Assembly: GCA_025174535.1 (NCBI GenBank)
Contig: JALBUN010000001.1
Coordinates: 2,170,001 to 2,234,000 of the forward strand
Length of the DNA: 64,000 nt
From: Cantharellus purpuraceus
Taxonomy: Eukaryota; Basidiomycota; Agaricomycetes; Cantharellales; Hydnaceae
Reading direction: 5' to 3'
A program made the translations under genes and the position numbers. The notes under the pieces are model-generated. The model worked only from the letters and a program-made list of their open reading frames with translations. It was not told where the DNA came from and ran no database searches. Below, piece after piece: positions 23,532-35,288 of this stretch (its first letter is position 1; every line of letters begins with the position of its first letter).

Positions 23532-24792
23532 TCATGGTAACAGCAATGAGGCATTTATACGACGGCGCAGCCATAAGCGCCTGCGCTTTTTTGCCATTGG
23601 TAGAATCCAATGTTCCCACGCTCGAAGCCAAGTCTGCTCCAGGCCTGGAAGCTTAAACATCTAGCACCTTCTCTTAAATGCTACAGCCACGTAAATTATC
23701 TCTGATGTCAACTCGGTTGTCCATTCTACTTCCCAACACGATCCCCACCACAGATCCACTTTCCTCTGACACAATCGGTCCACCACTCGATCCGGGGAGC
23801 GGGGGCGGGTCGAAGAGCAGGTGGTATCTTTCAGGCATCTTGAGCGTTACATAACAAGACTGCGAGAGATAAGACGTGCCTCTGCCTCTCTCCCCGCGTA
23901 ATCGCGACAACCTGGCACTGTGCCACGCACCCACTGGCTCCATGTCCCATAAATCCATGGTTTCCAACCCGGATCCGCCCGCCTGCTTTCAGAGACAAAG
24001 TGTGCGCGAATGCGGGTGCCGGTGGGAGCAGGATAGGGAGGGGGCGGAATGGTCGGCAGGGACGGGATGTGGACGGTAAATAGAACTAGATCAGAGCGAG
24101 GCAGGGAAGCCAATGATCTTGCCACAGGCTTCTCTGTCAAAGCAGTCCCCCTGACTCGTTAGTGGAAGAGGAGACTGGCAGATCGGCTCGTCGACTCGCG
24201 ACCTAAACTCTGAGCCATGGTTTTTGAGTGCTGCATCTAGTGGGGGTGAGATCCATGCTCCCAGATCACAGGCTTACCTCCTGCAGAGTATGGACGCAGC
24301 TGACAATGATACTCGAGCGACGATGGCCAAGCGCGTGTATCGCGAATCCTGAGCAGAACGTGACTTTGTGTTCCTGAACAAGGTTAGCACAATGACCCCT
24401 GTGTCGTCTGATTCAAAGTCTATCCGTCTGTGCAACGGAGGTGAAGGCTAGTGGTATCAAGAACCGTGCGAGTGGTGGCATCATGCTGCTGTAGAAGCTG
24501 TATCAAGGAAGCATGGTCTTCCGCAGGATTGCTTCTGACAAGAGCGTGCGAGTTAATGAGAGAGATAGGCGTTGGCTGCTCCTCAAGTGGAGCAGCACCA
24601 GGCATTCGAACCTTGCACCAGGGTTTCTATGGTACCGCTACTTGTGGCAGTGACGATCGGTGGCGCAGAACTCGAAACATGGATGAATATGGCTTGCATA
24701 AGTAGCGCATCCAGCTTCGAGTCTCGGACGTCGACTATCAACTCGGCACTATCTCCCATCGCGCATGCGGTCTGATGCTTTGCAAGGGGCAC
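23532..24792 (-). pseudogene. Decayed trypsin-like serine protease-fold gene
   Basis: Minus-strand segments carry, in the right order, all parts of a trypsin-like fold family common in Agaricomycetes: ELIVDVRDSKLDALLMQAIF, PISLINSHALVRS, FCSGFAIHALG, the catalytic-His segment IIVSCVHTLQE, the Asp segment LPRSDLVLF, WVRGTVPG, and the Ser segment LPGSSGGPIVSEESGSVVG. The pieces are in different frames without credible introns. A one-base loss near 24583-24590 breaks the first part right after GSNAWCCST. A TAA at 23674-23676 interrupts the C-terminal RGCSI/EKVL segment, and a further frame slip near 23660 precedes MFKLPGLEQTWLRAWEHW. One gap near 23860-23910 might be a GC-AG intron. All three triad residues are present, so decay seems recent. 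A sequencing error at one site is possible, but not easily at all of them. Confidence 0.65.
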
Positions 24793-25044
24793 TCCTAACT
24801 CCTATAATCGTCTTTAGGGATACTCAACTCTGGCTTATTTTGATCAAACTCTCAATGAATGCCTCGGGGCGCTCGCTTACACGTGTAGATGAGCCAGAGA
24901 GCATAAGTATGCCTTTTAAGCATCCTTCTGTAGCACTTGGACGCTGTTCTGGTCTCTGTTAATGTCTTCCCATTCTTTGAGTAAGTCCAGTCTGTGTTAT
25001 GCACACTCCGAGCTCGATCTAATCGCATACTAGTAGCAGTCGCC

Positions 25045-26421
25045 ATGATGTTACTCTTTTCCATTGTTGCGTCCGTCACGCTCATGGCTGGTGCTCTGGA
25101 CCCATTGGTCACTTGTGAACACTCCGCAGAACGGCTGTTCTCCCAGAATTCGTCGTTCTCCGATCTTCAAGCTGCATATGAAAATGCGTACGCAGCTGAG
25201 TCGGCAAACTGGCTGGCCAATGTGTCTACCGATCCATTCTATCAATCTCCTGCCAACATTTCTGCCTATGGACCCGGAGACGCTGTGCACATCGAACGAG
25301 TCTCCAGCGAGGGTCTGAAACAGTACCCCAAACTCCCACATGGATTGTCTCTATTTCGCATGCTCTACCAATCTATCGACCTCGAGCACAGGCGCGTTCC
25401 AGCGACGGCGTTTATCCTCCTACCATACGCTCGTTCTCAACCGCACGCACCCTTCAATATCATCGTATGGACACATGGCACAGCGGGCATCGAGAGGCAA
25501 TGCGCTCCCAGCAATCAACGTAACCTCTACTATGATTTTGACGGCCCATTCGCTATGGCACTCCGTGGATATGCTGTCATCGGCCCGGATTATGCAGGGC
25601 TTGGTTCAGACACCACATTCAACTACCTTGCCTCCCCATCCCATGCCGCCGACGTCACGTTGGCTGTTGTGGCCGCTCGCAGGGCATTTCCGCCAGGTTT
25701 TCTCGCGTTCCAGTGGGTCGTGGTCGGACACAGCGAAGGAGGATTGTCAGCCTGGGCCGTTAATGAGCGCGAAGTGACGCAACCTATAGGTGGCTTTCTC
25801 GGTGCCGTCGCTTTAGCCCCAGCCCTGCAGAACCTACATATTATTCGTGACGGCGTGGCACAAGACAAGCTTGCAAAAAGCTTGTTTTACTCCTCATACA
25901 CACTCACCACAATTGCCCGTCTCGATAAATCTGTCGACGTGTCCAAGTACTTTTCAGATCTGGGTCTGCAGCGGACACGGCTTGCCGCAACAGGGTGCTT
26001 CATGACGGCGATGGCCGTCTTTGCGAACCTCACGTTTTCGGATATATTCAAAGACCAGACGTGGTTGAGTTCGTCCTGGGCAGTGGCATGGGAAAGTCGC
26101 ACCGCTGTGCGTGGTGTCAAGCCGCTTGCCCAGCCGCTTCTTTTAGTCGAGGGACTCGGTGACCGTTCTGTGTTTCCCGCAATACCGGAAACCGTGTTTG
26201 CACGTCACTGCAACATTTATCGTGATGCCAGAGTCCATCTGAGCAGGTATCCAAAGGTGGACCACGACCCTCTTGCGTTGGTCTCTCAATTCGAGTATTT
26301 TAATTGGATCGAGGATCGGTTCGATGGAATGGAGGTTGCCCCAGGTTGCACGAACTCAACTCTGGATATAATTTCTTCCGAGTCCATCCACTACCATAAT
26401 AACTTCGTGGTTCAGTCATGA
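25045..26421 (+). CDS. Secreted alpha/beta hydrolase, secretory-lipase-like
   Basis: A single-exon gene of 458 codons. The chosen ATG follows a good fungal context (gtcgccATGATG) and opens a signal peptide (MMLLFSIVASVTLMAGAL). The alpha/beta-hydrolase landmarks are an oxyanion-region IIVWTHGTAG, GYAVIGPDYAGLGS, and the nucleophile elbow VVVGHSEGGLSAWA with Ser near residue 230. The acid is probably the Asp in LLLVEGLGDRSVF, and the His lies in YPKVDHDPLALV. Cysteines near both ends could form disulfides. The pattern is that of fungal secretory lipases, which release fatty acids from extracellular glycerides. Its lack of introns contrasts with nearly every neighbour, which could reflect retroposition or simple intron loss. 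The upstream 250 bp is a short promoter shared with the protease pseudogene, which runs divergently. Confidence 0.82.
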   Translation: MMLLFSIVASVTLMAGALDPLVTCEHSAERLFSQNSSFSDLQAAYENAYAAESANWLANVSTDPFYQSPANISAYGPGDAVHIERVSSEGLKQYPKLPHGLSLFRMLYQSIDLEHRRVPATAFILLPYARSQPHAPFNIIVWTHGTAGIERQCAPSNQRNLYYDFDGPFAMALRGYAVIGPDYAGLGSDTTFNYLASPSHAADVTLAVVAARRAFPPGFLAFQWVVVGHSEGGLSAWAVNEREVTQPIGGFLGAVALAPALQNLHIIRDGVAQDKLAKSLFYSSYTLTTIARLDKSVDVSKYFSDLGLQRTRLAATGCFMTAMAVFANLTFSDIFKDQTWLSSSWAVAWESRTAVRGVKPLAQPLLLVEGLGDRSVFPAIPETVFARHCNIYRDARVHLSRYPKVDHDPLALVSQFEYFNWIEDRFDGMEVAPGCTNSTLDIISSESIHYHNNFVVQS

Positions 26422-26556
26422 CATTTGCGTTCGATCGCGATTAGGACCTGGGTATCTATGGAACTTGCAACCAGTGGTCACCTATTTTGTTTACATGCGC
26501 AGTCTTGAGCCGTCCGACAATGTCGTTTATTGTATTCAAGTATACTTTGCTTATCA

Positions 26557-28329
26557 CTACTCTGCTACAACAACGCTCCAGTCACTAGGTATAGTTCCAA
26601 GTTGTCTGCCAGTTATTTCGGTCAGCATGACTCGTGAGACAGGGCCCAAGCCTGCAGAGTCCTCTCCAGTAGGGACAGCGATGTCCTCCCCGAGATATCC
26701 TATTCTATTAACTGGGCAAATAATGGCTGCAGTTCCTGTGAAACATTGTCAATAGTGGACACATCAAAGGAGCAAGGTTCCGTTACCTGCACCAAAGAGC
26801 TCAACAAGTGTGCCATTTTGTGAGGCAGCTTTCACCTCTTTCATCGTAATTGGACGCTCGTTAATTTCAAACTTCTCTGGAAGTCCTTTCAGCGTTAATG
26901 TCTTGGCAACATGGGCCTTTGCCAGCGACACCACTGAATCTCGCGTCACACCAGGTAAGATCATCCCATCCAGAGGTGGTGTGGCGAGTTCAAGGGCTAG
27001 CGGAAAGCTTGGTTTCAGGGTGCAGGAATATGCCTTGTCTGAAACTCACTGCCATCGCTCTTCCGGAATACAACAAATAGATTCATCGTGCCCACCTGCG
27101 AGTCTTAAAGTCAGAAAGAAAGTAAATAGATCTTACGGACTACGCGGACCTCAGTAAGGTGGTGCTCCGGGCCATGAAGCCATAAGTTTTGGGCATAGCC
27201 CTTGGAAGCTGCCTCACGTTGAGGGACGACACCAGGCGCGTAGTTTGCACCAAGCTTGTAGCCCCCAGTACCTGGCAAATGAACCATCTGGTAAATAAGA
27301 CAGGGAGGACATTCTCTCTGTCTAGCTACTGACCGCCATGGAATGCACGAACGAATTCTGTGGTGCCATAAAGAGCGACAGGTTTGAATCCCCCTGCGTA
27401 GTAGGGGCCAACAGGACTGCAAATGACAAAGAGAAGGGCTTCATCTGGTGGGCCAACACCGAGGGCCCGTTGCGTCCCGACTAATCCATAATCAATCACG
27501 GCTAGTAGCCAATCAGAAAAGGACATACTTAAAGTGGGTCGGACATATAAACTGTATCCAGGTTGTTGCGGAATCCAATGACGGTCAAGACGCACCAATG
27601 CTTTGATCAGCTCTAATAGAGCATCACCATTGAACGTCTGTGACAGAAATGATCATGACAAGCGTGTGAGGATTACGATGGTTGATCGCACTGGTAAAGC
27701 AATGCGCCAGGCGCTAGTGTTCATGCGTCTCATATTCATATCTGGCCTGAAGAGGGTTACTTTGCCAGTCTCGTCCCGATACGCCTTCATCCCTTCAAAG
27801 AGGGTCTGGGCATAGTGAAGGACAGTCGTGCTAGGATCAAGGGATAAAGGGGCGTCTTGAAGGTTGTATTAATGGGATAAACAAGACGATTGAGTGAAAA
27901 TAACGAACAGGGCTGGATCGATGGTGTACACCAGCCAGACTTTGCAGACCATGAGATGGTTAACATGTGGTCTGTCTAAGGTAGGGCGAGTCCATATCAA
28001 GGACGTGTGGTTGTTGGATGTACTTACAAACGTACGACCAAACACCAAGCTCTGAGAAGGCGGCGGGGGTCTAGGATTCTGATTTTTAATTACCTGAAGG
28101 CGGGCAGGCTACCATACGCAGATATAAACGTGGAGATGGGAGGGCCAAGGGGGAAGCCCACCTCAATATCAAGAGGGGCCATGGGTTCGCCAGTCATAGG
28201 ATCTATAGCAAGGTTCTCATATCGGGGGAGAATGGTCGGCGGTGTCTGCGAGTAGGCACGGGAAAGGAGTGCAGGAAACGAAGCCTGCAGACGGCGCGCA
28301 TTTACAGGGCAAGACCATCTTGGGTGCAT
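26557..28329 (-). CDS. Branched-chain-amino-acid aminotransferase, mitochondrial form
   Basis: A fold-type IV PLP aminotransferase. The N-terminus is a mitochondrial presequence ([20 protein letters not shown]), followed by [13 protein letters not shown]. The core shows [22 protein letters not shown] and the PLP-lysine segment [14 protein letters not shown] (about 27240). Further on are [13 protein letters not shown] and the C-terminal [14 protein letters not shown] and [18 protein letters not shown]. The last exon reads [20 protein letters not shown] and ends at TAG 26557-26559. The enzyme transfers the amino group between leucine, isoleucine or valine and 2-oxoglutarate, the last step of their synthesis and first of their breakdown. 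Several introns of 50-60 nt split it. The presequence favours a Bat1-like mitochondrial role. Confidence 0.92.
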
Positions 28330-28755
28330 GTTGGCTGGAGGGAAGGGCAGAGCGCACGTCCTTTTTATCCTTAAAGCGCCTGATCTAGTGCGTGACTCGG
28401 CGCGTGACACTTGCAACGTTACGCGTTTCTGCAACGCAAGTCACCACGGACATGTCATGACTCCAGGCGACGTTCGTTGCAGATCATTACCAAACGCCAA
28501 ACCACGGAGGATGATCAATCAGAAACGTCCCCGTGAACCTGAAGTGCAAAATGGTCTCATCGTGATGACAGTAAAGAGTTATGCTGGATGTAACAGGATG
28601 CAGAAAATGGATCATGCTGTGGAGGCGAGGGGAATGATAGTATCACTATACAGAGAGTCCCAATAACTCCCGCAGCACAATAGACCGTGCGACAAGTCCT
28701 TTATTATAATTAATAGCAAGTTATTCACAGTGCCCAGGAGCCAGTTTGGTCCCGG
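28330..28755. other. Intergenic DNA upstream of the aminotransferase gene
   Basis: About 425 bp between the aminotransferase start and the stop of the membrane-protein gene on the same strand. No gene or RNA could be supported; it should contain the aminotransferase promoter. Several short TGACTC-like motifs occur (for example near 28393 and 28457). These resemble the Gcn4/Cpc1 core and would suit an amino-acid biosynthesis gene, but this is only suggestive. Confidence 0.35.
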
Positions 28756-29894
28756 TCAAGGTCGCTGATGTCCACCAACTGACTCACTGTGCCTGCGACG
28801 GCGGGACGAGTAGCGTGGCTGGGGATCTTTGGGAGGAGGAAGCGGAGGTGGCCCATAATCGGGTGATGGACATGGTTCTGTCAAAAGAGGTTCTGACGCG
28901 TGGGGAGATGAGACGTCTTCTGGTCCTGGTGCGTTGGGCACGTGTGGACCTGGCGTGGACGGGGTAGTAGGGGATCCATTAGGTAATGGCGGTAATGCAC
29001 GTGTATCTGCTGAAGACCCGTGATGGGGAGTGGTTTGTGGAGCAGAGTCATGAGTAGACGAGGACGAGTCGTCCATCGAAATGCGACCGAACCGATATTC
29101 TGAAGAGAATAACACGAGAGTGAGCCGATGATCAACCGGAGACGGAAGAAAGCACCTCGGACACAGGACTCTGAACGCCTCTCTCTCGAGTAAGCACGGA
29201 CATGGGGAGTGGGTGGTTGCTGGAAGTTGCTGTTGTTATACAACCCTGGTGCTAGAGGCTGAGGCAGCACGATGTTCACGTGATGAAGGTGTGGGGGGCC
29301 ACGGATGGTTCCCTGGCTAGATTGCCGTGAGCGCGTAGAACGGACAGAGCCCGTGTTGGAGATCGTTCGCGATCGATAGCCATGATAGTGGCGCCTGGGG
29401 GTGGAGGGGCTGGCCAAGGAAGGTCGACGACCTCGTCTTGTCTCCGTATTCTCGTCGCTCTCCAATACAAGGTGAGCCTGGCTGCTTATAACGCTTGGAG
29501 AAGAGGGCGGAATCGACGCAACATCTGTGCGGGAACTCTCATGACGTGAATGGTTGCTATACGGCGCGTTCTGTGCCAAGGGCACGAACCCATGGGGGCG
29601 TATCGGTAGTGGAGATTGGAGCTCGGATTGAGCAAAGTCGCCAGCCACATGGCGTTGGCGGTCATAGGCAAGAGGGCCCTTGGGAGGAAAGGGGGCCTTT
29701 GGTGGCCGCGTACATCTCCAGATCCTAAACGCGACAACGAGGAGCACCACAGACCCAACACTGACTGATACGCCTATGATCACAGATGTCGCGTTATTCG
29801 CGGGGGTAGAGGAGGGAGAAGATGACGCGGCAGCGACTATCGCAATGAGTGCTGTATTGGGTCCATTCGGGGCGCGTTGAGTGTTTGGAGACAT
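28756..29894 (-). CDS. Single-pass membrane protein with Ser/Pro-rich cytoplasmic tail
   Basis: From the ATG at 29894 the product has a short Ser/Ala/Asn-rich N-terminal segment (SSSPSSTPANNATS) with possible N-glycosylation. A transmembrane helix (VIIGVSVSVGSVVLLVVAF) and a positively charged IWRCTRPPK stop-transfer follow. The long tail is rich in Ser, Arg, Pro and His. A short intron near 29100-29160 joins the tail to a last exon full of PLPPLPNG- and PPPLPPPKD-like motifs, which could bind SH3 or WW domains. The topology resembles fungal Mid2/Wsc-like or Axl2-like surface proteins, but I recognise no family. No signal peptide is visible at this start; an upstream exon carrying one may exist, since the frame stays open to about 30089. 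It is divergent from the PXA gene. Confidence 0.6.
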
Positions 29895-30245
29895 GGAATG
29901 AGCGTGAATAATAACGATAGTGTGCTGGGAGTTTGGACTTTGCAGACGCGACGTTGCGATAGGCACTACTGAAGAAGTTGAAAACGTCAGACGACGATCT
30001 TGGGAAGCTAGTGCTGCGGTGGTAGACGCACAGACAAAGATACGAAGCCCTGAGGAACGCGGCTGACGAGAAAGTGATGTGGCATGCAAACAACGAGTAC
30101 AACACTAGCCAGCTAACCACGAGCCCTGCCCGACGTGTTATTAGGTGTCGTCGTCGTCGACGTCGTTGTAGGAATAAAGAGGAAGGAGCGCGTAGGAGCC
30201 GTTGTGCGCGAGTCCCAGCGCTTTCTGGCGTGGCGCGGGCTTGTG
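29895..30245. promoter_or_regulatory. Divergent promoter region, membrane protein / PXA gene
   Basis: A 351-bp head-to-head spacer. It contains a GTCGTCGTCGTCGACGTCGT run at about 30147-30168, a trinucleotide-like repeat, and no other clear element. Part of it may be coding if either gene starts further upstream. Confidence 0.35.
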
Positions 30246-31869
30246 ATGGCTGCTCGTCGAACGTCTCGTTTCTCGACAAGCCATCGCTCCGCAGACGCAC
30301 GTAGCGCTGCTTCTACACCAACCTCCAAGCTTCCCGTCTCTCTTGCAAAGCGTCTTCTCTTCCCTCAACTTTCTCCAGGTTCTAACCTCCCTGTCCTACT
30401 CGCCGCAGACGACCCAGAGCTCAATGCCGAGCTGTATGACTTTCTCGCCCTCGCCCTGCGAGGCTACGTGACCCCATGGTGGACGAAAATCACAAGACAA
30501 GATAAGGAGTTTCTGCCTGAAATCACGCGCATAGTTTCCGTTTTCCTGCGCTCAGTCGAGGCAAGACTGCTTGCGGCGGATCTGCCCTCCTTCGTCTTTA
30601 GAGATGTGCCAACAATTGTATCTCAACATTATGCTGACTACAGAAGTGCTTGTGCCAAAGTTGGTACGTCTTATGCGACAGGTGGCTCATCCACCCTGCC
30701 ACAAATCTTCCATCAACTGCAACCCCACATGGCGATCTCTTCTGATGGTTTTTGGAACGAAACATACATCCGCCAGGCCGTGGAGCACATTTTGAAATCA
30801 TGCCTTCCTCCTGCCGACTGGGCAGCAGAGACAGAGCGCGCTATCGTTCGTGAGATCCTTGCAAAGGTCGTCTTGGGGAACATATTTTCCAGGCTTACCC
30901 AGCCGTGGTTTATACAAAAACTCATCCTCGACCTCCTTGGTCCACCCCCAGATAACCAATCCAAGGTGAAACACCGTACTGTCATGTTTAAGCATCGTCT
31001 CATTTTCACCAAGCCTCCAGATCCACCGTCCCGACCAGCGTCTCGTAGACGTCTCACATTCCAATCCATCGTCGTCTTTTTCCTCTCTTCCGTGCAGACC
31101 ATTTCTGGTCTTTGTCTCACGGCCATTGCACTGAGCCAGAAAGCATTATCCACTATTCGTGCAGTCAATTCCTCGACCCCGTCCACGAGGATGCCTCATG
31201 ATGACAATCTGGCTCGTCCTGGCATTGACATGATGGCAGAGATTCTTACAATGCGGTCCCGTGCATCCTCTTCCTCTCTATTGTCTCTTTTGGAACTATG
31301 CTCAGGCTTCTCCCGGCCATTCATGGCCAAGTGAGCCTCCATCTCTCCCACACAACGCTAATACTCGCTAATAGACGCATGGCGTCCCAGGGCACTTCCT
31401 TATGTTCTGTACAACCATGTCTTGAATGCGACTCAACTCACAAGACTCATTGTTCAGGGTAAAAAGGCCCTATTCCCCAACGGCTACCCGGTAGAACCTC
31501 CACCAGATCCTACACCTGAAGAGCAGATCCTCTTGAGAGAGCGATTAGAAGCACGCTTATCAACAGTGCTGCACTGTGAGCATGCCGTAGTTGCCTGTAC
31601 TCACTTGAACTCACCGTGCGGTAGCAATTCCAGCTTCTTTACTTCTTGGCCATGACGTCGCGACCCGTGGGAAGACAATATCAAACACCATTGCCCCACT
31701 CTCTTCCACGGAGTGCAACGTTCATTTGTTGATTTTACTGTTCGATGCGGTTCTTCTTGCCGTATTTCCAGAGTTGGGTGTAGCAAGCGGGGAGACCGCA
31801 GATTATACCGAAGAAGACATCGATGATCCTCTTCTGATACGATACCCTACTGTCGAAACGCTTTCATGA
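30246..31869 (+). CDS. PXA-domain (PX-associated) membrane-trafficking protein
   Basis: The product contains a PXA domain: a helical region from about residue 55 with LYDFLALALRGYVTPWWTKI, EFLPEITRIVSVFLRSVEAR, VFRDVPTIVSQHYADYRSA and RAIVREILAKVVLGNIF. Hydrophobic segments in the middle (for example TISGLCLTAIALS) may contact membranes. Later exons give RALPYVLYNHVLNATQLTRL and the tail ends RYPTVETLS at TGA 31867-31869. PXA domains occur in sorting-nexin-type proteins (SNX13/14/25 and yeast Mdm1 and related proteins) at membrane contacts. Here no PX, RGS or nexin-C domain is visible, so this is the PXA-only fungal type. The start at 30246 gives a basic Ser-rich leader; the frame is open further upstream. 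Confidence 0.75.
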
Positions 31870-32007
31870 TAATGGCTGCAATATGATGCCTGTGATCCTG
31901 ACTACATACAATTTGAATGACTAACAAAGCGGCACCACCGACAAGAGTCAAATCGGTGGACAATAACTAAGTAATAGGTGATACAAAAATTGATGTCTAC
32001 AGTGAAA

Positions 32008-32841
32008 TCACGTAGACACGCTGAACTCGGTTCTGGCATACTCAGTTTCCTTTGCCGCTGCTTCGTCGGTGAACCAGAACAGTTGACCAGTTGACACAGG
32101 CCTGACTCTGGAACTAGGAAGTCTCTCTTCAGGTCTGTCCAGGACCTTGTGGAGGATGTGCTGCTTTCCTTCTCCAGCGGCGACAAAGGCGACTTTGGAT
32201 GCGTGATTGATGACCGGGTAGGTGAGAGTGATACGCTTTGGAGGCGGTTTTGGTGAGTCCGTTATGTATGCTACCCAGCGGTCTTCTTCCTGCAGGAGCT
32301 CATGGCCTGGAAACAACGACGCCGTATGTCCATCAGGACCCATCCCAAGTAGAATGAGATCGAACACAGGGAAGCGTGCTGAATCCTTGGACGCGAATTG
32401 GACGATAAGCTGCTGCTCATAGGAGTCGGCGAGCTCCTCGAGGTCGTCGAGTAGCGTTGGATCGATCGTATGTATATTTGCTGGCGGAATGGACGTTTTA
32501 GAATAAAATTCTGTTGAGCATAGATTGTGGTTGGAATCCGGATGGTCAAGTGGCACGGCGCGTTCATCAGCATAGTAAACTTGCCTGCGGAAGCGTGTTG
32601 GCCGCATGAACAAGACACAACGGTTGACTACTGACCATTTGTCCCATTTTACGCCCGAGTGTCCTATAAGACCCTTGAGTTGTTTCGGCAGCGAACCGCC
32701 AGAGAGCGCAATGGTGAATCTGCCTTTTTTGTCGATAGCATCTTTCTGAACTTTGACGATAAATTTGGCGAGCGAGTCAATTAACTGGTCACTGGTAGGG
32801 AATGAGTAGAGTATCGGTGGCGCGGGTGGCCCTCCACGCAT
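32008..32841 (-). CDS. 6-phosphogluconolactonase
   Basis: The enzyme hydrolyses 6-phospho-D-glucono-1,5-lactone to 6-phosphogluconate, the second step of the oxidative pentose-phosphate pathway. Family motifs are FTIALSGGSLPKQL (phosphate-binding), VYYADERAVPLDHPDSNHN, FDLILLGMGPDGHTASLFPG (catalytic region) and ITLTYPVINHASKVAFVAAG. The length, about 260 residues after splicing, is typical. A 51-nt intron in frame (about 32584-32634) must be removed: retained, it would put extra residues between KWDKW and QVYYADER. The next gene of the pathway, 6-phosphogluconate dehydrogenase, lies about 9 kb away on the same strand. The start is ATG at 32841 and the stop TGA at 32008-32010. Confidence 0.93.
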   Translation of the reverse strand: MRGGPPAPPILYSFPTSDQLIDSLAKFIVKVQKDAIDKKGRFTIALSGGSLPKQLKGLIGHSGVKWDKWSVVNRCVLFMRPTRFRRQVYYADERAVPLDHPDSNHNLCSTEFYSKTSIPPANIHTIDPTLLDDLEELADSYEQQLIVQFASKDSARFPVFDLILLGMGPDGHTASLFPGHELLQEEDRWVAYITDSPKPPPKRITLTYPVINHASKVAFVAAGEGKQHILHKVLDRPEERLPSSRVRPVSTGQLFWFTDEAAAKETEYARTEFSVST

Positions 32842-33053
32842 TCTGGTGTTAGCGTTGGTGGTAATGGTTCAACTCAGCGACTGGCTCAAGTATCAAGCTT
32901 CGAGTGACTTATTTCGCCCGCTCAAATGATGTCATGTCGGGTAAAGTAGAATAGTACCATCGACAATGTGACTTTAAGATGTACAATGGCGAAGCGTATA
33001 ATATCCTCGAAAAGAACAAGAAGGAAAGGTAGAAGACGCGTTTGCGCCCCTGG

Positions 33054-34020
<967 letters not shown>

Positions 34021-34253
34021 GACGGAGCGTGCAATAGGAATATCTGGTTCGATGAAAGTCGTGGCAATAGGAAGAATGTGAGATGTGAATGTCACCGCAA
34101 GTTGTGAGATCGAACCGTGTTGACTTGATACTTCGGCATTTGCCGACTTCGATTCCCTACGGAGCCTCGTGCAAACAACGTCCGTGCAGCTTTCTGTGCT
34201 GCAAGCATCGACTGGACAACGCGGAAAATTTACTCTTCTTGGTTCCCGCCGTT
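34021..34253. promoter_or_regulatory. Bidirectional promoter between YPT7 and ATG16
   Basis: The 233 bp between the two start codons must hold both promoters and both 5' leaders. No TATA box stands out. The compact head-to-head arrangement of two genes needed for autophagy suggests shared control, which is an inference. Confidence 0.5.
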
Positions 34254-35288
34254 ATGTCTGGTCCAGGCTGGCAGGAAGAGCTCCGGTTCGCACCTAACTT
34301 GCACTCTGATTTTAGTTTCGATTGACTAGCACTTGCTTCCTAATAGACAGCGACTCATCGAACGAAATGCCCGCGAATCTGCGTATTCCAACGTCATCGA
34401 GCAATGTGCGACCTCTCTTTCGATTTGGACGTGGACTTCTATGTCAGCCTGATACGTTTGTCGTTTGCAGATCGACGTCTAGCGCAGCAGACTACTCTCC
34501 TCAAGGAACGAAACCAATCTCTACTCAAGGCAGTTGGTTCTGTTCGTTCAAACCCCAGTAATTCTACCGTCGTTGTTGGTGGAGAAGAGTGCGTTCGTTA
34601 CTCTTTCATCGGAATGTCATTCCGTATCAATGCGCACTGTTTTCAATAGTAATCCTGTTCGTGCAGCGTACACGGCGTCTTTGGAATCCCAAGTGTCTTC
34701 GCTGAGGGATGAGATGGCCGCTGTGTACAAGACCCAAGGGCAGAACGCGCAGCGGCTTTTGGCTATGAACGAGACCTTACGGGAAAAGGAGGAGGCTGCG
34801 CGGATCGAGGCAGAGCACTTGCGAAGAGCCACTGATGAATTGAGTTTGTTGCGGTCCAAGGTTGACCAGCACAATGAGCTCATGACAGAGAAGGAGAGAG
34901 CTATGCAGGTACGTCTCGCTCCCTTCTTTACCTACTCGGCTGTTCCAACCCCTCTCATTGCTAGATATTACACGACGAACTTGCGACTGCCGAGCTTGAA
35001 CTAGGTCAACTGCAAATTCGCAATGAGTCGTTGATGAAGGACAATGCGTCACTTCTCCAGCGATGGCTAGACAGCAAGAATCTTGAGGCCGAGAGGTTAA
35101 ACGAAGCCAACACTTTTTACGATCAAATAGCGGAAATGAAAGCAGCTTCTAATCTACGACGGGCCCGGTCATCGGAGACTCTAGAGTCGGGAAACGGATA
35201 TGTCAACGGGAGCTCGCGGACGGTAGCACCGGGGGCTGGGACATCACTTCAGACGCAGGAGACAGTGCATCTGAGTCCGAATGGCTGA
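34254..35288 (+). CDS. ATG16: Autophagy protein ATG16
   Basis: The short first exon (MSGPGWQEEL...) is spliced to RLIERNARESAYSNVIEQ, the conserved Atg5-binding N-terminus of fungal Atg16 (W...L, RN, E). After two more introns the product becomes a long coiled coil: RRLAQQTTLLKERNQSLLKA, then SLESQVSSLRDEMAAVYKTQ and ELELGQLQIRNESLMKDN. The segment WLDSKNLEAERLNEANTFYD is the typical C-terminal Atg16 coiled-coil signature. There is no WD40 domain, as expected in fungi. Atg16 dimerises, binds the Atg12-Atg5 conjugate and directs Atg8 lipidation at the phagophore. A Ser/Thr-rich tail ends at TGA 35286-35288. Small exons near 34260-34480 are approximate. Confidence 0.82.

Noticed and set aside
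24420..24792. Reading the two overlapping minus-strand frames here as separate small genes
   Set aside because: They are adjacent parts of one protease-fold domain displaced by a one-base change, so a pseudogene explains both.
30147..30168. GTC trinucleotide run as a microsatellite of interest
   Set aside because: Short and possibly part of a coding or 5' leader region; such runs are ordinary in fungal promoters.
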